This document shows positions 1 through 8,836 of a stretch of DNA of 64,000 nt, one piece after another. The DNA comes from Streptomyces sp. ISL-94 (GTDB taxonomy: Bacteria > Actinomycetota > Actinomycetes > Streptomycetales > Streptomycetaceae). The DNA lies in contig NZ_JAGGOZ010000045.1 in NCBI RefSeq assembly GCF_018614075.1, positions 1-64,000 of the forward strand, read 5' to 3'. Under the pieces are notes generated by a model. That model saw nothing but the letters and a program-made list of their open reading frames with translations. It was not told where the DNA came from and made no database searches. Positions within the stretch are counted from its first letter, which is position 1. Every line of letters begins with the position of its first letter. Both the position numbers and the translations under genes were made by a program.

Positions 1-190
1 GGGGCCCGGGGGCCCGGGGGCAGCGCCCCCGCAACGGCGCCGCAGAAAGCAGGCACCCAGCCAACCCGGACCCCACAGGCCCACACAGCCCGCCACCCAT
101 CCCAGCCCCGTCGGCGTTTGAGGCGAGGGCAGGGCAATTTCAGCCCCGCCGGCGTTTGAGGCGCGGGGGCTCGGGGGCAGCGCCCCCGCA
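1..190. repeat. Copies of a dispersed Streptomyces intergenic repeat
   Basis: No gene is supported in the first 246 bases. Two copies of a repeat with core GGCGTTTGAGGCG lie at about 102-125 and 141-170. The second runs into a short hairpin (GGGGGC/GCCCCC, about 174-188). The same hairpin at 16-30 suggests that the window opens inside a third copy. The core recurs at 27.8-28.0 kb and, remarkably, inside a coding region at 56.7-56.9 kb. It probably acts as a REP-like element or transcription end; that role is inferred. Confidence 0.6.
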
Positions 191-246
191 GCGGCGCCGC
201 AGGCGGAGGGGCCCAGCCGAGCCGCGCCGGGGATTGCGGCGGTGGG

Positions 247-1047
247 TCAGTGGATCTGGGTGACCACCACGTCGAGGGACCACGGCTTGCCCGGCTTCGC
301 CGGAGCCTCGGCCTCGACCGCGTACGACAGGTCCCGCAGGGCCGTCACCAGCTCCGCCGGGGACGCGGGGGCCGCCCCCGCGAGCAGCAGGTCCCGGACC
401 AGCCGCCCCTTGGTCGCCTTGTTGAAGTGGCTCACCACCGACCGCTTCTCCACCCCGTCCACCACCTGCGCGTGCAGCACCCGCACCGTAGCCGTCCGCC
501 CCGCCACCTCCCCCTTCGGCTTCCACGCCGACGCGTACGCCGACGACCGCAGGTCCAGGACCAGCCCCTCCCCCGCCGCCTCCGGCATGACCGAGGCCAT
601 CGGCCCCCGCCAGTACGCCCCGAGCGCCCCCAGCCCCGGCAGTTTCACGCCCATCGAGCAGCGGTACGACGGGATCCGGTCGGTGATCCGCACCGCACCC
701 CACAGCCCCGAGAAGACCAGCAGCGCGTCCTCGGCGGCCGCGCGCGCCGCCGGCGTCAGGTCGGCGAGGCCCAGGGCGTCGTACAGCACCCCGGTGTAGA
801 TCTCCCCCGCCGGCCGGGCCACCGCCGAGCGCAGCTCCACGTTCTTCGCGACCTCGCCCCGCAGCCCCTCGCTCAGGCCGAGCACCTCGCGCGCCTTGAG
901 CTCGTCCGCCGCGCACAGCTCGACCAGCTCGTCCAGGACCGCCGCGCGCGCCGCGGCCAGGCCGGGCAGCGACAGCGCCTCCGGCTTCAGGGGTGCGCCG
1001 GAGCCGCCGGCGGCCTTTCCTTCGGACGGCGGCAGCAGCACGAGCAC
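247..1047 (-). CDS. yaaA: YaaA-family (UPF0246/DUF328) peroxide-stress protein
   Basis: A 266-residue protein of normal length for the YaaA/DUF328 family, which in E. coli limits free iron and oxidative DNA damage during peroxide stress. Visible family signatures are the N-terminal LLPPSEGK, a central FSGLWGAV and the SHFNKATKGR segment in the C-terminal third. The start is GTG at 1047, chosen because AAGGAG sits a few bases upstream and the LLPPSEGK motif follows directly. It is transcribed divergently from the RNB exoribonuclease gene at 1198, about 150 bp away, so the two promoters share that gap. Cytoplasmic; no signal peptide. The family call is firm, the physiological role is by homology only. 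Confidence 0.9.
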   Translation of the reverse strand: MLVLLPPSEGKAAGGSGAPLKPEALSLPGLAAARAAVLDELVELCAADELKAREVLGLSEGLRGEVAKNVELRSAVARPAGEIYTGVLYDALGLADLTPAARAAAEDALLVFSGLWGAVRITDRIPSYRCSMGVKLPGLGALGAYWRGPMASVMPEAAGEGLVLDLRSSAYASAWKPKGEVAGRTATVRVLHAQVVDGVEKRSVVSHFNKATKGRLVRDLLLAGAAPASPAELVTALRDLSYAVEAEAPAKPGKPWSLDVVVTQIH

Positions 1048-1197
1048 GGTGGTTCTCCTTCAATACGACACGGCGCGGGGGATGCGGGCCCCCGAGCCAG
1101 GGTAGACGGCCCGCGGATCCTGCCCGGCCCCACGAGCCGAACCGGCCGAACCGCCCGAACCGCGCACATCGCGCGGCCAGGGCCTACGCTCGGATCC

Positions 1198-2640
1198 ATG
1201 CCACGCCGTCACATGCACATGACCGGCGCAGACGGGGCTGCCCTGCGGGCCGCGCTGCGTGTACTGCGGACGAAGCTGGACGTGCCGGAGGAGTTCCCGG
1301 CCGAGGTGCTCGCCGAGGCCGAGCGTGCCGCCGGGGCGCCCCGCCTGCCCGAGGCCGACGCCACCGACCTCCCCTTCTTCACCGTGGATCCCCCCACCTC
1401 CGTCGACCTCGACCAGGCCATGCACCTGGCGAAACGATCCTCCGGCGGCTACCGCATCCACTACGCCATCGCCGACGTCGCCGCCTTCGTCACCCCCGGC
1501 GGCCCCCTCGACGCGGAGGCCCACCGCCGCGTCACCACCCTCTACTTCCCCGACGGGAAGGTCCCGCTGCACCCGGCCGTGCTCTCGGAGGGCGCGGCCA
1601 GCCTGCTGCCGGACCAGACCCGCCCCGCGCTGCTGTGGCGGCTCGACCTCGACGCCGAAGGCCGGGTCGAGACCACCGAAGTGCGCCGCGCCCTGGTCCG
1701 CAGCCGGGCCAAGCTCGACTACGAGGGCGTCCAGAAGGCCATCGACACCGGCACCGCGGAGGAGCCCCTCGCCCTCCTCAAGGACATCGGCCGGCTCCGC
1801 GAGGCCCTCGAAGTGGAACGCGGCGGCATCTCGCTGAACGTGCCCGAGCAGGTGGTCGTCGCGCACGACGGCACCTACTCCCTCGGCTACCGCGCCCCGC
1901 TGCCCGCCGACGGCTGGAACGCCCAGATCTCCCTCATGACCGGCATGGCCGCGGCCGACCTGATGCTGGCCGCCGGGACCGGCATCCTGCGCACCCTCCC
2001 CACCGCCCCCGACGGCGCCGTCGGCAAGCTGCGCCGGACCGCGAAGGCCCTGCGGATCGACTGGCCGCACCACGTCCCGTACGCCGAACTCGTGCGCTCC
2101 CTCGACCCGCAGCGCCCCGCCCACGCCGCCTTCCTCCAGGAGTGCACGGCCCTGCTGCGCGGCGCCGGCTACACCGTCTTCACCGGCGGCGAGCGCCCCG
2201 ACCCGGCGATCCACTCCGCGGTGGCGGCCCCGTACGCGCACACGACCGCTCCGCTGCGCAGGCTCGTCGACCGGTACACCGGCGAGCTGTGCGTGGCGGC
2301 CGTCGCCGGGAGCGAGCCCCCCGAGTGGGCGGTGGCGGCGCTGGCGGCGCTCCCGCAGGAGATGGCGGGCGGCACCCGGCTGGCCAACACGGCCGAGCGG
2401 GAGTCCGTGGACCTCGTCGAGGCGGCCGTGCTCCAGGACCGCGTCGGGGAGACCTTCGAGGCCACGGTCGTCGACGTCAAGGACCGGGAGCCGCTGGTGG
2501 GCACGGTCCACCTGGAGGACCCGGCGGTGGTCGGCCGGGTCGAGTCCGCGCTGCAGGAGCTGCCGCTGGGCGGCCGCATCCGGGTCCGGCTGACACAGGC
2601 GGACCCGGGCACGGCGAAGGTGCTGTTCGCCACGGTGTGA
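1198..2640 (+). CDS. RNB-domain exoribonuclease (RNase II/R family)
   Basis: A 480-residue RNB-domain protein, expected to be a processive 3'-5' exoribonuclease acting on unstructured RNA. The catalytic metal-binding signature is visible near residue 60 as VDPPTSVDLDQAM, the short RNB form common in actinobacteria, in which the last Asp of the classical DxxxxxDxDD is Gln. The HTTAPLRRLVDRY segment near residue 345, another RNB hallmark, is intact. It lacks the cold-shock domains of full-length RNase R, so it is the compact actinobacterial type with a small C-terminal RNA-binding region. The reading frame is open much further upstream, but ATG 1198 is the first start that gives a normal N-terminus. 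Confidence 0.9.
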   Translation: MPRRHMHMTGADGAALRAALRVLRTKLDVPEEFPAEVLAEAERAAGAPRLPEADATDLPFFTVDPPTSVDLDQAMHLAKRSSGGYRIHYAIADVAAFVTPGGPLDAEAHRRVTTLYFPDGKVPLHPAVLSEGAASLLPDQTRPALLWRLDLDAEGRVETTEVRRALVRSRAKLDYEGVQKAIDTGTAEEPLALLKDIGRLREALEVERGGISLNVPEQVVVAHDGTYSLGYRAPLPADGWNAQISLMTGMAAADLMLAAGTGILRTLPTAPDGAVGKLRRTAKALRIDWPHHVPYAELVRSLDPQRPAHAAFLQECTALLRGAGYTVFTGGERPDPAIHSAVAAPYAHTTAPLRRLVDRYTGELCVAAVAGSEPPEWAVAALAALPQEMAGGTRLANTAERESVDLVEAAVLQDRVGETFEATVVDVKDREPLVGTVHLEDPAVVGRVESALQELPLGGRIRVRLTQADPGTAKVLFATV

Positions 2641-2677
2641 GCCGGTGGCCCGGTACGGATCTTCGGCCCGGCCGTTC

Positions 2678-3505
2678 TCAGGCCGGCCGGCGCAGGGCGC
2701 CGACCAGCGCGCGCGGGTCGTCGGCATGGAAGCGGATGGTCCGCGCCTCTCCCCGGGCCCCGAGCGGGCGGGTGAAGGGAAGCGGGCGGGCCAGCTCCAG
2801 GGTCACCGTGGTCTGGCTGCCCACGATCAGGTCGAGCACCCCGTCCTCGGAGACGGTGACCAGCCGGCCCTCGGGGTAGCGGCGGTCGACGCGGACCGAG
2901 GCCACCGCATCCGGCGGCACGACGAGGTCGAAGAGGGCCCCGTAGCGGATCCGCAGGGAGCCGTCGGGGCGGACCACGTGCGGCCGGGTGACGCAGGCGG
3001 CGTGCAGCGCGAGTACGAGCAGGATCCCGTAGAGGTCGAGCACGAGCACCACCCGGTGGACCGCGGGCCAGGGGACGAGGAAGGCCAGGGCGACCGTCTC
3101 GACCACCGACACGAAGAGCATTCCGTACATGAGGGCCGTCTGCGGTCCGGTGTATCCGGCGGCGAGGTCCCCGGCCCGGACCCCGTGCTTGCGCCGCAGC
3201 ACCCACCAGCCGAGGGAGGCGGTGGCGCGCAGCTCGTGCCGCATCAGCCGCCGCACCTGGACCGGGACGACCGTGTGTACGGCCGCCCACCAGGCCTCCC
3301 GCGGCTTCGCTCCGCGGGCCCGGGCGGCGACGTACAGCGCGCGCAGCACCCGGGCCTCCAGCAGCAGCACGGCGAGCACCAGGACCTCGGATGCCGCCAC
3401 CGCCCACGCGGGGAGCCGCACCCCGGCGACCAGGCAGCAGGCCACCGCCAGTTCCCCGGGTACGACGGCGACGGCGGCCATGCGCGCCACCCGCACCCCG
3501 CTCAT
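2678..3505 (-). CDS. Membrane protein of unknown function, MerR-coupled
   Basis: A 275-residue protein with about four hydrophobic membrane segments: two near residues 10-55 and two near 130-175. A soluble C-terminal half of roughly 95 residues is rich in beta-type sequence and lacks any motif I recognise. Its start overlaps the stop of the upstream MerR-type regulator gene by 4 nt (ATGA at 3502-3505), so the two are probably translationally coupled, and the regulator likely controls this gene. Function unknown. Confidence 0.7.
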   Translation of the reverse strand: MSGVRVARMAAVAVVPGELAVACCLVAGVRLPAWAVAASEVLVLAVLLLEARVLRALYVAARARGAKPREAWWAAVHTVVPVQVRRLMRHELRATASLGWWVLRRKHGVRAGDLAAGYTGPQTALMYGMLFVSVVETVALAFLVPWPAVHRVVLVLDLYGILLVLALHAACVTRPHVVRPDGSLRIRYGALFDLVVPPDAVASVRVDRRYPEGRLVTVSEDGVLDLIVGSQTTVTLELARPLPFTRPLGARGEARTIRFHADDPRALVGALRRPA

Positions 3506-4236
3506 CCCCGGCCCCTTTCCATGAACGCCTCCATGACCCGGCGTACGACTTCCGCCTGCGCGGGGGCGTACTCGGCGAGCAGCGCCTCCTTGAACCCGGC
3601 CGCGACCGCGCCCTCGGCGGGGACCGCCGCGAACACCTCATCGGGGACGGCGGCCACCAGCTCGGCGGCCAGCACCGGGATCCGCGGGTCGTCGGCGGGG
3701 GCGGCGGCCAGCTCGTCGAGCCGCTCGTACAGCGCGAGCAGGGCCGGATCGGCGGCCAGCGGCCCGAGCGCGGCGTAGAGCCGCTGCCCGCCGGGGCCCG
3801 AGCCGTCGACCAGCGTCAGGTGCTCGCGGTCCATCGCGGCACTCGGCGATGCGGTCGGCGGTGCCTTGGCGAGCAGTGCGGCGAGCGCCGGCGAGACCGG
3901 CTCGGTCTCGCCGGGCGGCGCGGCCCGCAGGACGGCGAGCCGCCGGCGGCGCTCGGCGATCCCGGCCTCCTGGCGGGCCAGGTCGGCGTCGAGCTCTTCC
4001 AGTACGTCGGCCAGTTCGCGCCCGGCGTCGTCCGCGAGGGCGTCGCGCACCTCGTCGAGGCTGAGCCCGAGCTCGGTGAGCCGCCGTACGCGCGCCAGCA
4101 GCACGGCATCGCGGACGCTGTAGGCCCGGTAGCCGTTGGGGCGCCGCTCGGGCTCCGGGAGCAGCCCGACATGGTGGTAGTGCCGGATCGCCCGGGCTGT
4201 GACCCCGACGAGCGCGGCGATCTCTCCGATCCGCAT
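3502..4236 (-). CDS. MerR-family transcriptional regulator
   Basis: A 244-residue protein. Residues 1-70 are a clear MerR winged-helix domain (MRIGEIAALVGVTARAIRHYHHVGLL, with GYRAYS and LARVRRLTELGLSLDEVRDAL), followed by a coiled-coil dimerisation helix near 85-115. The approximately 130-residue C-terminal region has no metal-binding cysteine cluster and resembles neither TipA nor GyrI domains that I can recognise, so the effector is unknown. It is longer than metal-sensing MerR proteins (about 130-150 residues). The gene starts with ATG at 4236 and overlaps the membrane-protein gene by 4 nt, which suggests an autoregulated two-gene operon. Confidence 0.85.
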   Translation of the reverse strand: MRIGEIAALVGVTARAIRHYHHVGLLPEPERRPNGYRAYSVRDAVLLARVRRLTELGLSLDEVRDALADDAGRELADVLEELDADLARQEAGIAERRRRLAVLRAAPPGETEPVSPALAALLAKAPPTASPSAAMDREHLTLVDGSGPGGQRLYAALGPLAADPALLALYERLDELAAAPADDPRIPVLAAELVAAVPDEVFAAVPAEGAVAAGFKEALLAEYAPAQAEVVRRVMEAFMERGRG

Positions 4237-4259
4237 GGGCCCAGTAGAAACCCTGTCGC

Positions 4260-4276
4260 TGCGTCAAGGTCAAGCG
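4260..4276. promoter_or_regulatory. Possible MerR operator/promoter
   Basis: Immediately upstream of the MerR gene, the minus strand reads CTTGACCTTGACG. It contains two overlapping TTGAC elements like a -35 box and a partly symmetric CAAG/CTTG pair, as often found under MerR proteins. It also borders the start of rnpB on the other strand. This is suggestive only. Confidence 0.3.
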
Positions 4277-4313
4277 AGGGCATCGCCACGGGTAACATGT
4301 CCACCACGGCAGA

Positions 4314-4713
4314 CGAGTCGGCCGGACGGCCGCGTCGGGATCCTCGGATCCCGCCGAGGAACGTCCGGGCTCCACAGGGCAGGGTGGTGGGTAACGCCCA
4401 CCCGGGGTAACCCGCGGGACAGTGCCACAGAAAACAGACCGCCGGGGGCCTTGGCCCTCGGTAAGGGTGAAACGGTGGTGTAAGAGACCACCAGCGCCTG
4501 AGGTGACTCAGGCGGCTAGGTAAACCCCACCCGGAGCAAGGTCAAGAGGATCCGTCCCCGGACGGATCTGCGCGAACGCTTGAGGGCTGCCCGCCCGAGT
4601 TCGCGGGTAGACCGCACGAGGCCGGCGGCAACGCCGGTCCTAGATGGATGGCCGTCTCCCCGGCGACCGCGAGGTCACCGGGTGACAGAACCCGGCGTAC
4701 AGGCCGGCTCGTC
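4314..4713 (+). ncRNA. rnpB: RNase P RNA, bacterial class A
   Basis: This is the catalytic RNA that matures tRNA 5' ends. The 5' end is the complement of the 3' end (CGAGTCGGCCGG at 4314 against CCGGCTCG near 4705), forming helix P1. Universally conserved blocks are present in order: GAGGAACGTCCGGGCTCC (P3/CR-I region), GGGTAACGCCCACCC, CCACAGAAAACAGACCGCC, GGTAAGGGTGAAACGGTGG, TAAGAGACCACCAG, AGGCGGCTAGGTAAACCCC, the tRNA-CCA-binding loop region, and GACAGAACCCGGCGTACAGG near the 3' end. The strand is set by these motifs. The end points are good to about 10 bases. Confidence 0.97.
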
Positions 4714-4753
4714 TGCCGCCTCCACTCCGTTCGGGGTGGAGAGCCGATCCCCG

Positions 4754-5344
4754 CTACTGCGCCGGGATGGCCCACTTCTGCGGCGCGGGGAGCGAATCCG
4801 GAGCGTAGACCGCCGTCTGGGGCCGCTGGCCCTTGGCCACGGCGAACGCGATCTTCCCCCGCAGGCAGTCCCCCGCTCCGAGCTTGGCGTCCATGGGGAA
4901 CGCCGGGCCGGGAAGCGTCTGGGGGGCGTAGGCGGACGTGGCACGGGCCCCGTCGGCCATCGCGAGCTGCCACACCCGGTCGCTGGGCTGGATGTTTCCC
5001 TTCACCGAGCAGATCTTCACTTCGAGCTGGGCCCATTCGTCACCGGGACTGCCGGCTCCGACCTCCGAGGGCTTCGAGTCGGCGGTGACGGGCTGGGTGT
5101 AGGACAGCGCTGCGACGCTGACGCCGACCTCTCCCTGGCCCGGTACGGTGCCGTCGAAGGTGAAGGTGTCACCGAGGGCCATCGGCCCCGACGCGGGCGT
5201 GGCGGTCGGCGACGGGGAGCTCACGGGCGCGGGTTCTGCCGCCTTGGACGTGCTGGACGTCGGCCCTGGCTTGCCGGAGCCCGAGCACGCCGTCAGCGAT
5301 AGGAAAAACGCGGCGGCCACGGCCAGAGCGGTGGTCTTCTTCAT
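4754..5344 (-). CDS. Secreted lipoprotein of unknown function
   Basis: A 196-residue predicted lipoprotein. ATG 5344 gives a classic signal: MKKTT, a hydrophobic stretch, then the lipobox LTAC at residues 17-20. A 35-residue Ser/Pro/Thr/Ala linker follows, then a domain of about 140 residues with two cysteines (KICSVKG and GDCLRGK) that could form a disulfide. Overall it resembles DUF4352-like extracellular immunoglobulin-fold lipoproteins, including the phrase DEWAQLEVKIC and a C-terminal F(A/V)VAKGQRP segment, but I treat that as a guess. An upstream in-frame start at 5398 would put 18 residues before the signal peptide and was rejected. Confidence 0.8.
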   Translation of the reverse strand: MKKTTALAVAAAFFLSLTACSGSGKPGPTSSTSKAAEPAPVSSPSPTATPASGPMALGDTFTFDGTVPGQGEVGVSVAALSYTQPVTADSKPSEVGAGSPGDEWAQLEVKICSVKGNIQPSDRVWQLAMADGARATSAYAPQTLPGPAFPMDAKLGAGDCLRGKIAFAVAKGQRPQTAVYAPDSLPAPQKWAIPAQ

Positions 5345-5544
5345 AGGTGGTGTCCCCTCCCGTTCGGGCGCGGCGGCGGCGCCCTGAGCGATCGTCATGC
5401 GCCGCGACGCGGAGCACGAGCGCGCTCAAGGTACACACGACGGCAAAACCTGCCACGCGGTGTACGCGGAGTGAGACGGGGATCGCAGGACCGAGCCGCG
5501 CGGGAACCGGGCCGAGGCGAGCCACCGCCCCGGCCCGGCCAGGG

Positions 5545-6987
5545 CTATCGCAGGTGGGACGTGTCGTTCAGGAGGCGGACCGAGGCGTTGCCGTCCGCGT
5601 AGTAGGCCACCGCCGAGAGGGAGGCCGCGGAGAGTTCCATGCGGAACAGGGACTCCGGCGGGGCGCCCAGGGCCAGGCGGACCAGGATCTTCACCGGCGT
5701 CACGTGGGTGACCAGGAGGACCGTGCGGCCCGCGTGGGCGGCCAGCAGGCGGTCGCGGGTGGCGGAGATCCGGCGGGTGGCGGCCGTGAAGCTCTCGCCG
5801 CCGCCGGTGGGGGCGGCCTTCGGGGAGTCCAGCCAGGCCTGGAGGTCGTCCGGGAAGCGCTCCCGCACCTCGCCGAAGGTCAGCCCCTCCCAGGCGCCGA
5901 AGTCCACCTCGCGCAGGCCCTCTTCGACCGTGACCGTGAGGCCGAGGCGGTCGGCGACGGCCTGGGCGGTCTCGCGGCAGCGGCGCAGCGGGGAGCTGAT
6001 GACCGTCTGGATCGTGCCGCGGGCGGCCAGCGCCTCGGCGACCGCGGACGCCTGGCGGCGGCCGGCCGGGGACAGCTCGGGGTCGGAGCCGCCGCTGCCG
6101 GAGAAGCGCTTCTGCGGGGTGAGGGCGGTCTCCCCGTGCCGCAGCAGCACGAAGGTGGCGGGGGTCCCCATGTCGGGGCCCCAGCCCTGGCCGCCCGCGG
6201 GGGGTGTGGCCGTCTGGGCGGGAACGGCCTGGCCCGGCTCGGGCGCCGGGGACGGGATGGATCCCGCCGCGGCGGGGTCGGGCTCCGCGAACAGGGTGTC
6301 GGCCCCCGCCTCCGCGGCTTCCGGTGCACGGGACGGCGTACGGGAAGAAGGGCGGGCGCCGGCTTCCGCTTCCGCTTCCGCTTCCGCTTCCGTTTCCGTT
6401 TCCGCGAGCAGGCCGCCGGTTCGCGTGGCCGTGTCGGCGGCGAGGGCGGCGCGTACGGCCGCGGCGCCCTTCGCCGCGTCCCCCGGAGGGCCCGACGGCG
6501 GGGCGGCCAGGGCGCGGGCCGCCGAGGTGTCCAGGGCGGCCGTGGAGTTTGACGGCTCCCACTGCCGGCCGCGCTTGCCCGCGTCCATCGCCTCGTTGGC
6601 GAGCCGGTCCGCGTGCTTGTTCCGCTCACGCGGGATCCACTCGTACGTCACCTGCGAGGCGGGCAGGATCCGGGCCGCCTCCGCCGCCAGCGGCTTCATG
6701 TCCGGGTGCTTGATCTTCCAGCGGCCCGACATCTGCTCGACGACCAGTTTGGAGTCCATCCGGACCTGGACGCGCGCGTCCGGGGCCAGGTCCCGGGCGG
6801 CCTTGAGGCCGGCGATCAGGCCTTTGTACTCCGCCACGTTGTTCGTCGCGACGCCGATGTACTCGGCGCGCTCGGCCAGCGTCTCGCCCGTCGCCGGGTC
6901 GAGGACCACCGCGCCGTAGCCGGCGGGCCCCGGGTTGCCCCGGGAACCGCCGTCCGCCTCCACGACGAACCCGACAAACCTCTGCAT
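5545..6987 (-). CDS. Bifunctional RNase HI / acid phosphatase
   Basis: A 480-residue fusion known in actinobacteria (M. tuberculosis Rv2228c type). Residues 1-140 are RNase HI, with EADGGSRGNPGPAGYG (first catalytic Asp), NNVAEYKGLIAGL, MDSKLVVEQM and the late Asp in NKHADRLANEAMD. Residues from about 285 to 480 are a histidine-phosphatase domain with the RHGE motif (LLRHGETALTPQKRFSG) and a late THVTPVK. The first domain removes RNA from RNA-DNA hybrids. The second is related to alpha-ribazole phosphatase and may dephosphorylate a cobalamin precursor. The approximately 140-residue linker is low complexity, with a Glu-Ala repeat encoded by a hexanucleotide tract. The ATG overlaps the upstream zinc-ribbon stop by 1 nt. 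Confidence 0.92.
   Translation of the reverse strand: MQRFVGFVVEADGGSRGNPGPAGYGAVVLDPATGETLAERAEYIGVATNNVAEYKGLIAGLKAARDLAPDARVQVRMDSKLVVEQMSGRWKIKHPDMKPLAAEAARILPASQVTYEWIPRERNKHADRLANEAMDAGKRGRQWEPSNSTAALDTSAARALAAPPSGPPGDAAKGAAAVRAALAADTATRTGGLLAETETEAEAEAEAEAGARPSSRTPSRAPEAAEAGADTLFAEPDPAAAGSIPSPAPEPGQAVPAQTATPPAGGQGWGPDMGTPATFVLLRHGETALTPQKRFSGSGGSDPELSPAGRRQASAVAEALAARGTIQTVISSPLRRCRETAQAVADRLGLTVTVEEGLREVDFGAWEGLTFGEVRERFPDDLQAWLDSPKAAPTGGGESFTAATRRISATRDRLLAAHAGRTVLLVTHVTPVKILVRLALGAPPESLFRMELSAASLSAVAYYADGNASVRLLNDTSHLR
6361..6406. repeat. Hexanucleotide tract (CTTCCG/TTTCCG)n inside the RNase H/phosphatase gene
   Basis: About seven copies of a 6-bp unit encode an alternating Glu-Ala/Thr run in the interdomain linker. 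Copy-number change would keep frame and only alter linker length. Confidence 0.8.
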
Positions 6988-7730
6988 CAGATGCCCGAGT
7001 CCGCCGTACGCACCAGGATGCGGCCGCAGTTGTCGTGCCGGACGACCTGGTCGCGGGGCGTGGCCTTGATCTCGTTGACCTCGGCCATGTCGAGCTCCAG
7101 GCGGCAGCCCTCACAGCGGCGCTGGTACAGGCGCGCGGCGCCGACCCCGCCCTGCTTGACGCGGATCTTCTCGTACAGCGCCATCAGGTCGGCCGGCACC
7201 GACGCGACGATGACCTCGCGGTCCTTGGCGATCTTGGCGGCCTCGGCGTCGATCTCGCCGGTGGCGGCGTCGCGGCGCGCGGTGGCGTCCGTCAGCTTGC
7301 CCTCCAGGGCGGCGACGCGGTCGGTGAGCTCGGTGACGCGCTCCTGCGCGGCCTCCAGGCGCTCCATGACCTCGAGGACGATGTCCTCCAGGTCGCCCTG
7401 CCGCTTGGCGAGGGAGACGACCTCGCTCTGGAGGTTCGCCACGTCCCGGGCCGAGATGCCGACGCCGGAGTCGAGCCGCTGCTGGTCGCGGGTGGCGCGC
7501 TGGCGCACCTGGTCCACGTCCTGCTCCGCCTTGGTCTGTTCGCGGGCGGCGTCGCTCGCCTGCGTCTGGGCCGCAACGAGCAGGTCGCGCTGCTGCGACA
7601 GGTCCTTGGCCAGGGAGTCGACCTCGGCGTGCTCGGGCAGTGACTCGCGCTTGTAGACGAGCTGAGACAGCCGGACGTCCAGGGCCTGGATGTCGAGAAG
7701 TCGGATCTGGTCGGCGGGCTCGGCGTTCAG
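6987..7730 (-). CDS. Coiled-coil zinc-ribbon protein (DUF164/CT398 family)
   Basis: A 247-residue protein: a long antiparallel coiled coil (about residues 5-180) followed by a C-terminal zinc ribbon. The knuckles read RRCEGC and RHDNCG, so the usual CxxC/CxxC appears as C,C,H,C. It is a conserved neighbour of nif3 and the RNase H fusion in Streptomyces; its role is probably nucleic-acid or chaperone related but is not established. No ATG, GTG or TTG gives the expected N-terminus; CTG at 7730 does (xNAEPADQIRLLDIQ), with GGAG about 8 bases upstream, and it overlaps the nif3 stop as CTGA. The stop overlaps the RNase H start as TGATG. Confidence 0.88.
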   Translation of the reverse strand: MNAEPADQIRLLDIQALDVRLSQLVYKRESLPEHAEVDSLAKDLSQQRDLLVAAQTQASDAAREQTKAEQDVDQVRQRATRDQQRLDSGVGISARDVANLQSEVVSLAKRQGDLEDIVLEVMERLEAAQERVTELTDRVAALEGKLTDATARRDAATGEIDAEAAKIAKDREVIVASVPADLMALYEKIRVKQGGVGAARLYQRRCEGCRLELDMAEVNEIKATPRDQVVRHDNCGRILVRTADSGI

Positions 7731-8584
7731 TTGGGGGCTCCAGAGGTAGAAGGGGGTGTGACGGACGGCGCGTGGGCCGTCCACGGGTCGGTGACCGTGC
7801 GCGAGACGTAGGTCCGCAGACCCCAGCCGTGGCGCTCGGAGATCGCGTCGAGCTGCGCGGCGGCCTGCTCGCACCAGGGCCACTCGGTGGCCCAGTGCGC
7901 GGCGTCGACGAGGGCCAGCGGGCTCTGCTCGCGGGCCTCGGACACCGGGTGGTGGCGCAGGTCGGCGGTCAGGAAGGCGTCCACGCCGGCGGCCCTGACC
8001 TGGTCGAAGAGGCTGTCGCCGGAGCCGCCGCTGACGGCGACGGTACGGATGACCGCGTCCGGGTCGCCCGCCACGCGGATGCCCTGCGCGGTCTGCGGCA
8101 GCCGGGCGGCGGCGCGGGCGGCGAATTCGCGCAGGGTCTCGGGGTGGTCCAGCACGCAGATCCGGCCGAGGCCGCGGCGGCCCTCCGGGTCGGTGGGGTC
8201 GGGCACCAGCGGGCCGGTGATCCGCAGGTCGAGGGCGCCGGCGAGGGCGTCGGAGACTCCGGGGTCGGCGGTGTCGGCGTTGGTGTGGGCCACGTGCAGC
8301 GCGATGTCGTTCTTGATCAGCGTGTGCACGACGCGGCCCTTGAAGGTGCCCGCCTCGACGGTGGTGGTGCCGCGGAGATAGAGGGGGTGGTGGGTGACGA
8401 TCAGGTCGGCGCCCAGCTTCACCGCCTCGTCGGCGATCTCCTGGACGGGGTCCACGGCGAACAGGACCCGGGAGACCTCGGCGTCGGGGTCGCCGCAGAC
8501 GGTTCCGACGGCATCCCACTGCTCGGCCCGCGAGGGGGGCCAGAGAGCGTCCAGCGCGGCGATGACTTCAGAGAGACGGGGCAC
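7727..8584 (-). CDS. Nif3-like dinuclear metal centre protein
   Basis: A 285-residue Nif3/DUF34 protein. Members form toroidal hexamers with a two-metal site and are often linked to GTP cyclohydrolase-like chemistry or NAD/urate repair, but the reaction is unsettled. The metal ligands are visible as LIVTHHPLYLRG near residue 60 and later DAFLTADLRHHP and ALVDAAHWATEWPW. The length fits the family. It is the first gene of a three-gene minus-strand operon; all junctions overlap (CTGA, then TGATG), so the zinc-ribbon and RNase H/phosphatase proteins are made in proportion to it. Confidence 0.92.
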   Translation of the reverse strand: MPRLSEVIAALDALWPPSRAEQWDAVGTVCGDPDAEVSRVLFAVDPVQEIADEAVKLGADLIVTHHPLYLRGTTTVEAGTFKGRVVHTLIKNDIALHVAHTNADTADPGVSDALAGALDLRITGPLVPDPTDPEGRRGLGRICVLDHPETLREFAARAAARLPQTAQGIRVAGDPDAVIRTVAVSGGSGDSLFDQVRAAGVDAFLTADLRHHPVSEAREQSPLALVDAAHWATEWPWCEQAAAQLDAISERHGWGLRTYVSRTVTDPWTAHAPSVTPPSTSGAPN

Positions 8585-8836
8585 GGGCCAAGGCTACCGT
8601 CCGTGGCGGCCGTCCCCGCCAGGAGAACCGGGCTCCTGTCGGGAGAGCCGGGGGAAGCCGGACGCCGGGCCCGGACGAAGGGCGCGCCGGGGCCGGGGCG
8701 GAAGTCTCGCACAGCACAACCGCCACCTCCCCCACAGGCGAATCGGGAGGTGGACACCCGTACGTGTGAAGCGTGCTGGGGGGTCTTGTTCGGCTCGAAG
8801 TGCGAAAACTAGCTTCGCCCCGGAGGTGACGGCCGG

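Noticed and set aside
1060-2727. Long open frame antisense to the RNB gene, about 555 codons
   Set aside because: Its protein has no family signature and tracks the codon bias of the RNB gene on the other strand; in very GC-rich DNA such mirror frames are expected.
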